DNA of 64,000 nucleotides from Mycobacterium sp. 852014-52450_SCH5900713 (GCF_001667075.1 NZ_LZIL01000006.1:1-64000), one strand, 5' to 3'; counted from the first letter of the stretch, positions 1-10,784 are shown. The notes: generated by a model not told the origin, from the sequence alone. Made by a program: numbers and translations.

Positions 1-1359
1 GCCCACGCCATCGCCCCCGCCTACACCGGCCGCCTGTTCACCGCCCCGGTGCCCGCGCTGCGGCTGCCCGACGAATCGATGGACCCCGAGGCCGCCTACC
101 GCTTCATCCACGACGAGCTGATGCTCGACGGCAGTTCGCGGCTGAACCTGGCCACGTTCGTCACCACGTGGATGGACCCGGAGGCGGGCCGGCTGATGGC
201 CGAGACGTTCGACAAGAACATGATCGACAAGGACGAGTACCCGGCGACCGCGGCCATCGAGCAGCGCTGTGTGTCGATGGTGGCCGACCTGTTCCACGCC
301 GAAGGCCTGAACGACGCTGACCCCTACAGCGCGTGCGGGGTGTCCACGATCGGCTCCAGCGAGGCGGTCATGCTCGGCGGGCTGGCCATGAAGTGGCGGT
401 GGCGGCAGAAGGTCGGCAAGGATTGGAAGGGCCGCACCCCCAACATGGTGATGGGCTCCAACGTCCAGGTGGTGTGGGAGAAGTTCTGCCGCTACTTCGA
501 CGTCGAACCCCGCTACCTGCCCATGGAGGAGGGGCGCTACGTCATCACCCCGGAGCAGGTCGTCGACGCCGTCGACGAGGACACCATCGGCGTGGTGGCG
601 ATCCTGGGCACCACCTACACCGGTGAGCTGGAACCCGTCGCCGAGATCTGCGGCGCGCTGGACAAGCTGGCGGAGGGCGGCGGTGTGGACGTACCCGTGC
701 ACGTCGACGCCGCCAGCGGCGGGTTCGTGGTGCCCTTCCTGCACCCCGAACTGAAGTGGGACTTCCGGCTGCCCCGGGTGGTGTCGATCAACGTCAGCGG
801 CCACAAGTACGGGCTCACGTACCCGGGTGTGGGCTTCGTGGTGTGGCGCAGCAAGGAATACCTGCCCGAGGAGCTGGTGTTCCGGGTGAACTACCTCGGC
901 GGCGACATGCCGACCTTCACGCTGAACTTCTCCCGCCCCGGAAACCAAGTGGTCGGCCAGTACTACAACTTCCTGCGGCTGGGCCGCGACGGCTACACCA
1001 AGGTGATGCAGACGCTGTCGGGGACGGCGCGGTGGCTGGGCGAGCAGCTGCGCGTCAGCGACCATTGCGAGCTCATCTCGGACGGCTCGGCGATCCCGGT
1101 GGTCGCCTTCCGGCTCGCCGGGGACCGCGGCTACACCGAGTTCGACGTCTCGCACGAGCTGCGCACCTACGGCTGGCAGGTGCCCGCGTACACCATGCCC
1201 GACAACGCCACCAACGTCTCGGTGCTGCGCATCGTGGTGCGAGAAGGGCTCTCGGCCGACCTCGCCCGCGCGCTGCACGACGACGCCGTCTCGGCGCTGT
1301 CCTCGCTGGACAAGATCAAGCCCGGCGGCCACTACGACGCCCAGCACTTCGCGCACTAG
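1..1359 (+). CDS. gadB: Glutamate decarboxylase, 5'-truncated by window edge
   Basis: PLP-dependent decarboxylase converting glutamate to GABA and CO2, a cytoplasmic acid-stress and GABA-shunt enzyme. The frame is open from base 1, so the true start lies upstream; 452 residues are visible and only the first few are missing compared with the roughly 460-residue mycobacterial family. The PLP lysine sits in the SGHKYG motif around base 800, and the HVDAASGG segment around base 700 carries the conserved Asp that contacts the cofactor. The C-terminus is intact with stop TAG. It is followed after about 160 bp by alr. In H37Rv I recall PPE and insertion-sequence genes in that interval; they are absent here. 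Confidence 0.96.
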   Translation, partial: AHAIAPAYTGRLFTAPVPALRLPDESMDPEAAYRFIHDELMLDGSSRLNLATFVTTWMDPEAGRLMAETFDKNMIDKDEYPATAAIEQRCVSMVADLFHAEGLNDADPYSACGVSTIGSSEAVMLGGLAMKWRWRQKVGKDWKGRTPNMVMGSNVQVVWEKFCRYFDVEPRYLPMEEGRYVITPEQVVDAVDEDTIGVVAILGTTYTGELEPVAEICGALDKLAEGGGVDVPVHVDAASGGFVVPFLHPELKWDFRLPRVVSINVSGHKYGLTYPGVGFVVWRSKEYLPEELVFRVNYLGGDMPTFTLNFSRPGNQVVGQYYNFLRLGRDGYTKVMQTLSGTARWLGEQLRVSDHCELISDGSAIPVVAFRLAGDRGYTEFDVSHELRTYGWQVPAYTMPDNATNVSVLRIVVREGLSADLARALHDDAVSALSSLDKIKPGGHYDAQHFAH

Positions 1360-1522
1360 GCCGGTTTCGCGGCCTTACCGCCGGGTAAGCGCAGTCGCAT
1401 GACGACCGATGCAGGCGCGGGCGGCAAAAGGTGTGTCGGCCACCACAGCGTCTGAGGTGACGGCCTGGGCGGATGTGAGTTTCGTGGCTCAACGGTCGGC
1501 TTGCCCGACCGGTTCTGGGACA

Positions 1523-2698
1523 ATGGCGGCCGTGGCTGTTACGCCGATATCGCTGACGCCCGGCCTCCTCGCGGAGGCCGTGGTGGACCTGCGCGCCATT
1601 GAGCACAACGTGCGGTTGCTGTGCGAGCACGCCGGCCGCGCACAGGTGATGGCCGTCGTCAAGGCCGACGGCTACGGCCACGGGGCCACCCCGTCCGCGC
1701 GGGCGGCGCTGGCCGGCGGTGCGAGCGAGCTGGGCGTCGCCACCGTCGCCGAAGCGCTGGCCCTGCGCGCCGATGGGATCACCGCGCCGGTGCTGGCCTG
1801 GTTGCACCCGCCCGGCATCGACTTCGGGCCCGCGCTGCTGGCCGACGTGGAGATCGCCATCTCTTCGGAACGTCAGCTGGACGAGCTGCTGGACGCGGCG
1901 CGCCGGACGGGCCGGACCGCGACCGTCACGCTCAAGGTCGACACCGGCCTGAACCGCAACGGCGTCCACCCCGCCCGATACCCCTCGATGCTGGCCGCGC
2001 TGCGCCGGGCCGTCGCCGAGGAGGCCGTCCGGCTGCGCGGCCTGATGTCGCACATGGTGTTCGCCGATCAACCGGGCAACCCCATCAACGACGTTCAGGC
2101 CCAACGCTTTAGCGACATGCTGACCCAGGCGAGCGATCAGGGGGTTCGGTTCGAGGTCGCGCACCTGGCGAACTCGTCGGCCACCATGTCGCGTCCCGAT
2201 CTGGCCTTCGACCTGGTGCGGCCCGGCGTGGCGGTGTACGGCCTGAGCCCCGTGCCCGAGCTCGGGGACATGGGGCTGGTGCCGGCGATGACGGTGAAAT
2301 GCCCTGTGGCGCTAGTAAAATCGATTCGTGCGGGCGAGAGCGTGTCGTATGGGCACACCTGGACCGCGGAGCGCGACACGAATTTGGCCCTGCTGCCGAT
2401 CGGCTACGCCGACGGCGTCTTCCGGTCGCTGGGAGGACGATTGGACGTGCTGATCAACGGCAAGCGGCGCCCCGGGGTCGGGCGGATCTGCATGGACCAG
2501 TTCGTCGTCGACCTGGGCCCCGGCCCGATCGACGTGGCCGAGGGCGACGAGGCGATCCTGTTCGGCCCGGGCAGCAGCGGGGAACCCACCGCGCAGGACT
2601 GGGCCGACCTGCTCGACACCATCCACTACGAAGTGGTGACCAGCCCCCGCGGGCGCATCACCAGAACCTATCGCGAGGCGCGAACCATTGAGCCCTGA
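1523..2698 (+). CDS. alr: Alanine racemase
   Basis: PLP enzyme interconverting L- and D-alanine for peptidoglycan; target of D-cycloserine. The PLP lysine motif ([11 protein letters not shown]) lies near residue 45 and the second catalytic region with the conserved Tyr (SYGHTW) is in the C-terminal barrel; the SPRGRITR tail is typical of the family. The frame is open back to 1409, but similarity to mycobacterial Alr begins only at VTPIS, so the long version is unlikely. ATG 1523 is chosen (391 aa). GTG 1532 is a real alternative, because a -10-like GACAAT (1519-1524) lies 7 nt before it and would make a leaderless mRNA. The 3' end overlaps the next gene, so it heads an operon. Confidence 0.95.
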   Translation: MAAVAVTPISLTPGLLAEAVVDLRAIEHNVRLLCEHAGRAQVMAVVKADGYGHGATPSARAALAGGASELGVATVAEALALRADGITAPVLAWLHPPGIDFGPALLADVEIAISSERQLDELLDAARRTGRTATVTLKVDTGLNRNGVHPARYPSMLAALRRAVAEEAVRLRGLMSHMVFADQPGNPINDVQAQRFSDMLTQASDQGVRFEVAHLANSSATMSRPDLAFDLVRPGVAVYGLSPVPELGDMGLVPAMTVKCPVALVKSIRAGESVSYGHTWTAERDTNLALLPIGYADGVFRSLGGRLDVLINGKRRPGVGRICMDQFVVDLGPGPIDVAEGDEAILFGPGSSGEPTAQDWADLLDTIHYEVVTSPRGRITRTYREARTIEP

Positions 2699-3800
2699 GA
2701 GAGCCCGCAGGCGCCAGAGAGGGGCTTGGCTTGCGGGAGGGGCGGGGGTGACCGCCCTGGCCACCATCGTCGGAGCGTCGGCCCGCCGCTCGATGATCCA
2801 GCGCACCCGCGGCATCGAAGATCCTTACGCCGACGAGGATTTCGACAGGATCGACGACGATCGCCGCTCCGTGGTAACCACCCCCGACGGCGTGTCGTTG
2901 GCGATCCGGGAAGCCGGTCCGGCGGACGCCCCGCTGACCATGGTGTTCGTTCACGGGTTCTGTCTGCGTATGGGTGCCTTTCATTTTCAGCGGACGCGGC
3001 TGCCCGAGCAGGTGGGCCCGAGCGTCCGGATGGTCTTCTACGACCAGCGCGGGCACGGGCAGTCCGGCGAGGCCGCGCCCGAAACGTACACGCTGACTCA
3101 GCTCGGTCAGGACCTGGAGAGTGTGCTTCAGGTGGTCGCGCCGCGCGGGATGGTGGTGCTGGTCGGCCACTCCATGGGCGGCATGACGGTGTTGTCGCAT
3201 GCTCGCCAGTTCCCCGGCCAGTATGGGCGCCGAATCGTCGGCGCCGCGTTGATTTCCTCTGCGGCGGAAGGCGTCGCCAGGTCGCCGCTGGGCGAAATCC
3301 TGAAAAACCCTGCGCTGGAAGCGTTCCGGTTCACCGCGCGGTCGGCGCCGAAGTTGATGCACCGCGGCCGCAACGTGTCGCGCTCGCTGATCGGCCCCGT
3401 CCTGCGGGCGGCCTCCTTCAGTGACTTGCAGGTCAGCCGGAGCCTGGACGCCTTCTCGCAGCGAATGATGAACGGCACCCCGATCCCGACCATGGTGGAG
3501 TTCCTTGATGCCTTGGAGCACCACGACGAGACCGCCGGGCTGTGGACCCTGCTGCGCATCCCCACCCTGATCGCCTGCGGCGACCACGACCTGCTGACCC
3601 CCGACGAGTACTCCCGCAAGATGGCGGCGTCGCTGCCGCAGTCCGAGCTGGTCATCGTTCGGGGCGCCAGCCACCTTGCGCTGCTGGACAAGCCGGAGGC
3701 GATCAACGACGGGCTGGTCCGGCTGGTCAAACGGGCCACTCCGGGTCGCGCCGCGCTGGCAACCCGGTGGATGCGGGAACGGCTGCGGCACCGTGGATGA
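2688..3800 (+). CDS. Alpha/beta-hydrolase
   Basis: Alpha/beta-hydrolase fold protein of 370 aa, substrate unknown. The oxyanion motif VHGF is near residue 88, the nucleophile elbow GHSMGG puts the catalytic Ser near 162, the acid is in GDHDLL and the His in GASHL. An Ala/Gly-rich hydrophobic stretch at about residues 13-33 suggests an N-terminal membrane anchor or uncleaved signal. The start is TTG at 2688, overlapping the alr stop by 11 bp, and the stop overlaps the tsaE start, so translation is probably coupled on both sides. Its place between alr and the t6A genes gives no clear clue to substrate; esterase, lipase or epoxide-hydrolase-like activities are all possible. Confidence 0.9.
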   Translation: MSPERARRRQRGAWLAGGAGVTALATIVGASARRSMIQRTRGIEDPYADEDFDRIDDDRRSVVTTPDGVSLAIREAGPADAPLTMVFVHGFCLRMGAFHFQRTRLPEQVGPSVRMVFYDQRGHGQSGEAAPETYTLTQLGQDLESVLQVVAPRGMVVLVGHSMGGMTVLSHARQFPGQYGRRIVGAALISSAAEGVARSPLGEILKNPALEAFRFTARSAPKLMHRGRNVSRSLIGPVLRAASFSDLQVSRSLDAFSQRMMNGTPIPTMVEFLDALEHHDETAGLWTLLRIPTLIACGDHDLLTPDEYSRKMAASLPQSELVIVRGASHLALLDKPEAINDGLVRLVKRATPGRAALATRWMRERLRHRG

Positions 3801-4251
3801 GGGGACTGCCACGCTGCAACGCGTCGAGGACACCATCGCACTGGGCTCGCGGCTCGGTGAGGGGCTGCGGGCCGGCGACGTGGTGGTGCTCACCGGTCCG
3901 CTCGGCGCGGGAAAGACCGTGCTGGCCAAGGGTATTGCCGCGGCGATGGACGTCGATGGCCCGGTCACGTCACCGTCGTACGTGCTGGCGCGCGTGCACC
4001 CCTCGCGGCGGGCAGGCGCACCGGCGATGATCCACGTCGACATGTATCGGCTTTTGGACCAGAACGGCGCCGACCTGCTGGGCGAGCTCGACTCGCTGGA
4101 CCTCGACACGGATCTCGATGGCGCGGTGGTGGTCGTGGAGTGGGGCGAGGGCCTCGTCGAACGCCTCGCCGAGCGGCACCTCGACATTCGTCTGGAACGC
4201 CTCAGCGGATCCGACGTGCGGATCGCGTCGTGGCAGTGGGTGCGTTCATGA
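3793..4251 (+). CDS. tsaE: tRNA t6A biosynthesis ATPase TsaE
   Basis: ATPase of the TsaBDE complex that makes N6-threonylcarbamoyladenosine at tRNA position 37. The Walker A motif GPLGAGKT is at residues 35-42, followed by the family-typical TSPSYVL segment and a VVEWGE motif near the C-terminus; 152 aa is the usual size. GTG 3793 is chosen because it overlaps the hydrolase stop by 8 bp; the frame is open further upstream but that part lies inside the hydrolase and looks like a shadow. It shares an ATGA overlap with tsaB. Confidence 0.94.
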   Translation: MDEGTATLQRVEDTIALGSRLGEGLRAGDVVVLTGPLGAGKTVLAKGIAAAMDVDGPVTSPSYVLARVHPSRRAGAPAMIHVDMYRLLDQNGADLLGELDSLDLDTDLDGAVVVVEWGEGLVERLAERHLDIRLERLSGSDVRIASWQWVRS

Positions 4252-4871
4252 GTGTCCTGCTTGCCCTCGACACCTCCACCCCGGCGGTCACCGCCGGGAT
4301 CGTGCGCCGCGACGATCTGATCGTGCTGGCCGAACGGGTCACCGTCGACGCCCGTGCGCACGCCGAACGGCTCACCCCGAACGTGCTGGACGCCCTCGCC
4401 GACGCCGGGCTGACGATGGGCGACCTCGATGCCGTCGTGGTGGGTTGTGGACCCGGCCCGTTCACCGGCCTGCGGGCCGGAATGGCCACCGCGGCCGCCT
4501 ATGGGCATGCGCTGGGCATCCCGGTGCACGGGGTGTGCAGCCTGGACGCCATCGGTGTGCGCACCACCGGTGAGACGTTGGTGGTCACCGACGCGCGCCG
4601 GCGCGAAATCTATTGGGCCCGTTACCGTGACGGGTTTCGGATGGACGGGCCGGGCGTCAATGCCCCCGCCGACGTCGACCCGGGTGCAGCACAGGCCGTG
4701 GCCGGCTCGAAGGAGCATGCCGCGTTGTTCGACCTGCCCCACCGCGGGCCGACCTATCCCACAGCGGCCGGGCTTGTCGCCGCGGTGCCCGATTGGTCGC
4801 AGCGCCCGTTGCCCTTGGTGGCGCTGTATCTGCGCCGCCCCGACGCCAAACCGATGGCGGCGCGCGGATGA
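4248..4871 (+). CDS. tsaB: tRNA t6A biosynthesis protein TsaB
   Basis: Non-catalytic ASKHA-fold partner of TsaD in the t6A complex. The N-terminal LALDTSTP motif is the degenerate phosphate-1 loop of the family, and the GPGPFTGLR segment near residue 68 is characteristic; 207 aa. The ATG at 4248 overlaps the tsaE stop (ATGA), and its own stop overlaps the rimI start in the same way, which fixes the start with good confidence. Confidence 0.94.
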   Translation: MSVLLALDTSTPAVTAGIVRRDDLIVLAERVTVDARAHAERLTPNVLDALADAGLTMGDLDAVVVGCGPGPFTGLRAGMATAAAYGHALGIPVHGVCSLDAIGVRTTGETLVVTDARRREIYWARYRDGFRMDGPGVNAPADVDPGAAQAVAGSKEHAALFDLPHRGPTYPTAAGLVAAVPDWSQRPLPLVALYLRRPDAKPMAARG

Positions 4872-5335
4872 CCGCCCTGGGCGAGCCCGTGACGCTCGGC
4901 GACTTGGTCCCCGCCGACGCGGCGCGCTGCGCCGAGCTCGAACGCCAACTGTTCGACGGCGACGACCCCTGGCCCGCCGCGGCGTTCAACCGGGAATTGG
5001 CCAGCCCGCACAACCATTACGTCGGCGCTCGGGCGGGCGGCACGCTCGTCGGCTATGCCGGTATCTCGCGGCTGGGCCGCACCCCGCCGTTCGAGTACGA
5101 GGTCCACACCATCGGCGTGGACACCGCCTATCAGGGCAAGGGGATCGGCCGCCGGTTGCTCGACGAGCTGCTGGTCTTCGCCGACGGCGGCGCCGTCTTC
5201 TTGGAGGTGCGCACCGACAACGAGGCGGCCATCGCGCTGTACCGCAGCGTGGGATTCGAGCAGATCGGCCTGCGCCGGCGCTACTACCGCGCAAGCGGCG
5301 CCGACGCCTACACCATGCGGCGGTCAGCACGATGA
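4868..5335 (+). CDS. rimI: Ribosomal-protein-alanine N-acetyltransferase RimI
   Basis: GNAT-family N-acetyltransferase that acetylates protein N-termini, classically ribosomal protein S18. The acetyl-CoA binding motif QGKGIG is at residues 89-94 and the C-terminal [13 protein letters not shown] segment is the usual GNAT motif B. 155 aa. ATG 4868 overlaps the tsaB stop and the gene's own stop overlaps the tsaD ATG, so tsaE-tsaB-rimI-tsaD form a chain of ATGA overlaps, a common arrangement in actinobacteria. Confidence 0.93.
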   Translation: MTALGEPVTLGDLVPADAARCAELERQLFDGDDPWPAAAFNRELASPHNHYVGARAGGTLVGYAGISRLGRTPPFEYEVHTIGVDTAYQGKGIGRRLLDELLVFADGGAVFLEVRTDNEAAIALYRSVGFEQIGLRRRYYRASGADAYTMRRSAR

Positions 5336-6357
5336 CGATCATCCTGGCCATCGAAACCTCCTGCGACGAAACGGGAGTCGGCATCGCGCGGCTCGACGCC
5401 GACGGCAACGTGACGCTGTTGGCGGACGAGGTGGCGTCCAGCGTCGACGAACACGTCCGCTTCGGCGGCGTGGTCCCCGAGATCGCGTCGCGGGCGCACC
5501 TGGAGGCGCTCGGCCCCACGATGCGCCGCGCGCTGACGACGGCGGGGCTGCAGAAGCCCGACATCGTCGCGGCCACGATCGGGCCGGGTCTGGCCGGCGC
5601 CCTGCTGGTGGGAGTGGCTGCGGCCAAAGCATATTCGGCCGCGTGGGGGGTGCCGTTCTACGCCGTCAACCACCTGGGCGGGCACTTGGCCGCCGACGTC
5701 TACGAACACGGACCGCTCCCCGAGTGCGTGGCGCTGCTGGTGTCGGGCGGCCACACCCACCTGTTGCATGTGCGCACCCTTGGCGAACCGATCGTCGAGC
5801 TGGGCAGCACCGTCGACGACGCCGCCGGCGAGGCCTACGACAAGGTGGCGCGGCTGCTGGGGCTGGGCTACCCCGGCGGCAAGGTGCTCGACGACCTGGC
5901 CCGCACCGGTGAGAGCGACGCCATCGCCTTCCCGCGCGGCATGACCGGCCCCGCCGATGACCCGTACGCCTTCAGCTTCTCCGGCCTGAAGACGGCCGTG
6001 GCGCGCTATCTGGAGAGCCACCCGGACGCGGTAAACGCCGATGTCGCCGCTGGCTTTCAGGAGGCCGTCGCCGACGTGCTGACCATGAAGGCGGTGCGCG
6101 CGGCGACCGGACTCGGCGTCTCGACCTTGCTGATCGCCGGGGGAGTGGCCGCCAATTCGCGGCTGCGGGAGCTCGCGGAGCAGCGGTGCGCGGCGGCCGG
6201 GCTGACGCTGCGGGTCCCCAAGCCCCGGCTTTGCACCGACAACGGGGCGATGATCGCTTCCTTCGCCGCGCACCTGGTGGCCGCCGGGGCGCCGCAGTCT
6301 CCGCTGGACGCGCCCACCGACCCCGGGCTCCCGGTGGTAAAAGCCCAGGTGAGGTGA
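5332..6357 (+). CDS. tsaD: tRNA N6-adenosine threonylcarbamoyltransferase TsaD
   Basis: Catalytic subunit transferring the threonylcarbamoyl group to A37 of tRNAs reading ANN codons (older names gcp, ygjD). The ETSCDET motif is at residues 8-14 and the metal-binding His pair of HLGGH at 114 and 118; the [14 protein letters not shown] and C-terminal TDNGAMIA segments are diagnostic. 341 aa, the usual length. The frame continues far upstream, but the ATG overlapping the rimI stop is the supported start. It is the last gene of the operon; groES follows after 188 bp with its own promoter region. Confidence 0.96.
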   Translation: MTIILAIETSCDETGVGIARLDADGNVTLLADEVASSVDEHVRFGGVVPEIASRAHLEALGPTMRRALTTAGLQKPDIVAATIGPGLAGALLVGVAAAKAYSAAWGVPFYAVNHLGGHLAADVYEHGPLPECVALLVSGGHTHLLHVRTLGEPIVELGSTVDDAAGEAYDKVARLLGLGYPGGKVLDDLARTGESDAIAFPRGMTGPADDPYAFSFSGLKTAVARYLESHPDAVNADVAAGFQEAVADVLTMKAVRAATGLGVSTLLIAGGVAANSRLRELAEQRCAAAGLTLRVPKPRLCTDNGAMIASFAAHLVAAGAPQSPLDAPTDPGLPVVKAQVR

Positions 6358-6406
6358 TCGCCCGTAGCGAACGAACATCGCGGACGCACCGGGGCGCCCT
6401 TGAGTG

Positions 6407-6433
6407 CTAGCACTCTCGTGTATAGAGTGCTAG
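6407..6433 (+). promoter_or_regulatory. CIRCE operator (HrcA site) upstream of groES
   Basis: Perfect inverted repeat CTAGCACTC, 9-nt spacer, GAGTGCTAG, matching the CIRCE consensus bound by the heat-shock repressor HrcA. An extra GAGTGC half lies immediately upstream, so bases 6402-6415 (GAGTGCTAGCACTC) form a second, spacer-less palindrome sharing the left arm. It lies about 128 bp before the groES start and should control groES-groEL1. Confidence 0.93.
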
Positions 6434-6560
6434 GTGGCAATCGGCCAAACCCTGTGCCGGCACCCGCGACGACGGCGCTCGGGCTCGGACGACTGCCGAA
6501 TCCCTTGATAATTCCGGGGCACCCGCCCCGGACCCGATCTAACTAGTGGAGGCTCCAATC

Positions 6561-6863
6561 GTGGCGAAGGTGAACATCAAGCCACTCGAGGACAAGATTC
6601 TCGTGCAGGCCAACGAGGCCGAGACCACGACCGCGTCCGGTCTGGTCATTCCTGACACCGCCAAGGAGAAGCCGCAGGAAGGCACCGTCGTCGCCGTCGG
6701 TCCCGGCCGCTGGGACGAGGACGGCGAGAAGCGAATCCCGCTCGACGTCTCGGAGGGTGACACCGTCATCTACAGCAAGTACGGCGGCACCGAGATCAAG
6801 TACAACGGCGAGGAGTACCTGATCCTGTCGGCGCGTGACGTGCTGGCCGTCGTATCGAAGTAA
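6561..6863 (+). CDS. groES: Co-chaperonin GroES (Cpn10)
   Basis: 10-kDa co-chaperonin that caps GroEL rings. The 100 residues match mycobacterial Cpn10 almost exactly (start [10 protein letters not shown], end DVLAVVSK). GTG 6561 is chosen over the in-frame GTG 6546 because it gives the conserved N-terminus and a GGAGG-like Shine-Dalgarno (GTGGAGG, about 6547-6553) stands upstream. First gene of the HrcA-controlled groES-groEL1 operon. Confidence 0.98.
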   Translation: MAKVNIKPLEDKILVQANEAETTTASGLVIPDTAKEKPQEGTVVAVGPGRWDEDGEKRIPLDVSEGDTVIYSKYGGTEIKYNGEEYLILSARDVLAVVSK

Positions 6864-6908
6864 GCACCGTGTCCCGCCCCGGCGATCCCCGCGCATGGCC
6901 GCGGGTGA

Positions 6909-8564
<1,656 letters not shown>

Positions 8565-8578
8565 GTAGTTGCGAAGAC

Positions 8579-8610
8579 AACACCCCCGGTCCACATGGGC
8601 CGGGGGTGTT
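8579..8610 (+). terminator. Hairpin terminator after groEL1
   Basis: Perfect 11-bp stem: AACACCCCCGG (8579-8589) pairs with CCGGGGGTGTT (8600-8610) around a 10-nt loop, 15 nt after the groEL1 stop. There is no long T-run, as is common for mycobacterial hairpin terminators. Confidence 0.8.
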
Positions 8611-8756
8611 CTCGTCGAGCGGAGTTGCGTCCGGTTTCGTCGGTTGCAGCACTTCTCGATGGGCTGTTGATTCCTTTAGATTCGGTTTGTTGGGATCGGT
8701 AGCGACGTGAGGCTCGTGCACTGGTTGCCACGAACGCACCGGAGAGGACGACCATC

Positions 8757-9086
8757 ATGCCGCCTGCCCACATGACGAAGAGGCTTGTCGCGGCCGCACT
8801 GCTGGCGGGTGGCACCGCGCTAAGCGGGTGGGCCGTGGGCATCGCTCACGCGGACACGATGGAACCGCACCGCTGGTGCCCGGGCAACCCGAAGCAGATG
8901 CCCTACGTCGTGAACCAGTACATCGACTGGGACTGGAACGTCTGCCACACCTGGTATCCGACCCAATACGGGATGGGCAACGTCACCATGCAGGGCCGGC
9001 CGACCTCGATCTGGGACGGCGACAACCCGCCGATCGAGGCGATCACCATCAGGCATTGCCCGCCGATCAGCTTCATGTGCCCCTAG
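8757..9086 (+). CDS. Small secreted protein, function unknown
   Basis: 109-aa protein with a signal peptide: KR near the start, a hydrophobic Ala/Leu/Gly run to about residue 28, and a probable cleavage after AHA. The mature part contains several Cys, Trp and Tyr residues (RWCPG, WDWNVCHTWY, RHCPP, FMCP), a pattern common in small exported mycobacterial proteins of unknown function; four Cys could form two disulfides. A GGAGAGGA Shine-Dalgarno precedes ATG 8757; a second in-frame ATG five codons on would give the same signal peptide. No counterpart between groEL1 and whiB3 is recalled in H37Rv. Confidence 0.8.
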   Translation: MPPAHMTKRLVAAALLAGGTALSGWAVGIAHADTMEPHRWCPGNPKQMPYVVNQYIDWDWNVCHTWYPTQYGMGNVTMQGRPTSIWDGDNPPIEAITIRHCPPISFMCP

Positions 9087-9126
9087 CCTGCCGATCGGCT
9101 GGGAGTCCGGGGTCGGCGCCGATTGC

Positions 9127-9132
9127 TAAGCT
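9127..9132 (+). promoter_or_regulatory. TAAGCT -10 box before a mini-ORF and the Pro-rich protein
   Basis: TANNNT-type -10 box ending 9 nt before ATG 9142. If transcription starts at 9139-9142, the mRNA would begin almost exactly at a seven-codon ORF that overlaps the GTG start at 9162. Confidence 0.5.
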
Positions 9133-9141
9133 GGCCGCACC

Positions 9142-9165
9142 ATGACGTGGGGGGCACGAGCGTGA
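9142..9165 (+). CDS. Candidate seven-codon leader ORF
   Basis: ATG at 9142 followed by six sense codons (MTWGARA) and TGA. The TGA overlaps the GTG start of the next gene as GTGA. It sits directly downstream of the TAAGCT box, so it could be a leaderless mini-ORF whose translation delivers ribosomes to the main gene. No conservation evidence is available from one sequence. Confidence 0.35.
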   Translation: MTWGARA

Positions 9166-9902
9166 GTTATCCGCAGCAGTGGCCACCGCAACTACCGCAG
9201 CACCCCCAGCAATGGCCCCCGCCGTACCCGCCGCCCGGGTCTTATCCGCCGCCGGCGCCCGCGTTGCGCAAGACCAATATCGGGCTGATCATCGTGCTTG
9301 CCCTGGCGGCGATCGTCGTCCTCATCCCGGTGGCGCTGGTCGGGTTCTATCTCGTCCAGGGCATGGCCCGCGAGGGCCTGGACGGGCGCGGTGGCGCCAA
9401 GAAGGCCACCTCCCTCTCGGAATTCGACGTGGTGTGCGATCGCGGGTCGATCATTAACGCCGCCTGGTACCAGAAGCCGGACAAGATCGTTGCGTTCGCC
9501 CCGTACGACGAGCCCGACCCGATGCGCGAAGTGGCATCGACGCACTGGAGCCAGGTCACGCTCGATTCCCGCGCCGACTACCGGGCGAACCCCGACGACT
9601 TCCGGTCGACGAATGTCGTTGCCTGCCTTACCCGCAAACCCGGAACCGAGGTGAAGTCACGCACCTGCGACTTCCACACTGACGCGGGCGAACACGTCGC
9701 CGTCGACTACTACGCGGTGCAGTACAACATCGAACTGCGCGAGGCGAGGACCGGCAAGCACATCGACCAACTCGGAGCGGTGGACGGTCCCGCGACCAGC
9801 TGCCCGTTCTTCTCCTGGGTCAAGAAGCGCGATCCGAAGATGTACGCGGGACCCGACCCTGCGGCGGTCGATGCCAAGCTCGCGGAATTCGCGCACAGGT
9901 AA
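9162..9902 (+). CDS. Membrane-anchored Pro-rich protein, unknown function
   Basis: 246-aa protein: a cytoplasmic Pro/Gln/Tyr-rich N-terminus (about residues 1-35), one strong transmembrane helix (about 40-62, INIGLI to FYLVQ region) and an extracytoplasmic domain of about 180 residues with four Cys. This layout is frequent among mycobacterial membrane-tethered exported proteins. GTG 9162 is chosen because it begins the Pro-rich repeat and overlaps a preceding mini-ORF; an upstream start at 9123 would bypass this. No enzyme motif seen. Confidence 0.72.
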   Translation: MSYPQQWPPQLPQHPQQWPPPYPPPGSYPPPAPALRKTNIGLIIVLALAAIVVLIPVALVGFYLVQGMAREGLDGRGGAKKATSLSEFDVVCDRGSIINAAWYQKPDKIVAFAPYDEPDPMREVASTHWSQVTLDSRADYRANPDDFRSTNVVACLTRKPGTEVKSRTCDFHTDAGEHVAVDYYAVQYNIELREARTGKHIDQLGAVDGPATSCPFFSWVKKRDPKMYAGPDPAAVDAKLAEFAHR

Positions 9903-9992
9903 CTGATGAGCGGGCCGGGGCGTGAGGAAAGCCGGTTCCCGCCCGTCGGGCTGCCGCCATGCGCAGCTTGAGACTTCGCCGACCCAGAAATA

Positions 9993-10006
9993 GTATCAAT
10001 TGATAC
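9993..10006. promoter_or_regulatory. Palindromic candidate operator before nitroreductase
   Basis: Perfect 14-bp palindrome GTATCAATTGATAC. It contains a -35-like TTGATA (10000-10005) placed 19 nt before a -10-like TATACT (10025-10030), so a bound dimer would block the promoter of the nitroreductase. The MarR regulator encoded 740 bp downstream is the obvious candidate ligand; this is inference. Confidence 0.6.
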
Positions 10007-10024
10007 AGTGTTATTTGAAACAGA

Positions 10025-10030
10025 TATACT
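10025..10030 (+). promoter_or_regulatory. TATACT -10 box of nitroreductase gene
   Basis: TATACT with a TTGATA -35 element 19 nt upstream. The start codon follows 19 nt later with only a weak Shine-Dalgarno (TAGGTAGG). Confidence 0.6.
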
Positions 10031-10049
10031 GACCCTTAGGTAGGCGATC

Positions 10050-10748
10050 ATGGACGTATACGAGGCGGTCACAACCCGGCGTGCAGTGCGCGGATTCACC
10101 GACCAGGCGGTGCCGAGAGAGGTGTTGGAGCGGGTGCTCTCCGCCGCGGCGTGGTCGCCGTCCGGATCGAACATCCAGCCGTGGAACACCTACGTCGTGA
10201 CTGGCGCGCTGCTCGACGAGCTCAAGACGCGCGCCGTCGAGCGCGTGGCCCACGGTGACCCCTGGGACGCGCGGGAGTACGAGATGTACCCGCCGGGATT
10301 GAAGTCGCCGTACGGCGACCGACGATCCGCCTTCGGCAAGGAGCGTTACAGCGCACTCGGTATTGCGCGCGAGGACTGGGAGGCGCGTCAGCGGGCGGCC
10401 ATCGCGAACTGGAATTGTTTTGGTGCGCCCGTCGCGCTGTTCTGCTACATCGACCGCGACCTCGGCGTGGCACAGTGGGCCGACGTTGGGATGTATCTAC
10501 AGACCGTCATGCTGCTACTCCGAGCCGAAGGGCTAGACAGCTGCCCTCAGATGGCGTGGTCGCAGGTTCGCCAAACGGTTGCGGACGTCTTGTCACCACC
10601 TGACGGACTAATCCTCTTCTGCGGCATGTCAATTGGGTACGAGGACCCCACGGTGAAGTACGCTCGCACAGGTCGGGCACCGCTCGAGGAGACGGTCACG
10701 TTCGTCGACGACGAGTCGGCCCGGCTGGAACATGCCATCCGGTCTTAG
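10050..10748 (+). CDS. Nitroreductase family FMN oxidoreductase
   Basis: 232-aa FMN-dependent NAD(P)H oxidoreductase of the nitroreductase superfamily. The N-terminal RRAVRGF motif binds the FMN phosphate, SPSGSNIQPW near residue 36 is the second FMN contact, and the GMSIGYEDP segment near the C-terminus is typical of NfnB/NfsB-like enzymes. The physiological substrate is not evident; nitroaromatics, quinones or ene compounds are possible. The MarR regulator that follows after 36 bp and the palindrome over the promoter suggest substrate-inducible control. Confidence 0.92.
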   Translation: MDVYEAVTTRRAVRGFTDQAVPREVLERVLSAAAWSPSGSNIQPWNTYVVTGALLDELKTRAVERVAHGDPWDAREYEMYPPGLKSPYGDRRSAFGKERYSALGIAREDWEARQRAAIANWNCFGAPVALFCYIDRDLGVAQWADVGMYLQTVMLLLRAEGLDSCPQMAWSQVRQTVADVLSPPDGLILFCGMSIGYEDPTVKYARTGRAPLEETVTFVDDESARLEHAIRS

Positions 10749-10784
10749 TCCGGTGTTCAAGCCGGATGAAAAGGTGCCAGTTCG

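Noticed and set aside
2658..4742. 694-codon minus-strand ORF opposite the hydrolase, tsaE and tsaB
   Set aside because: It spans three real, overlapping plus-strand genes and has shadow composition.
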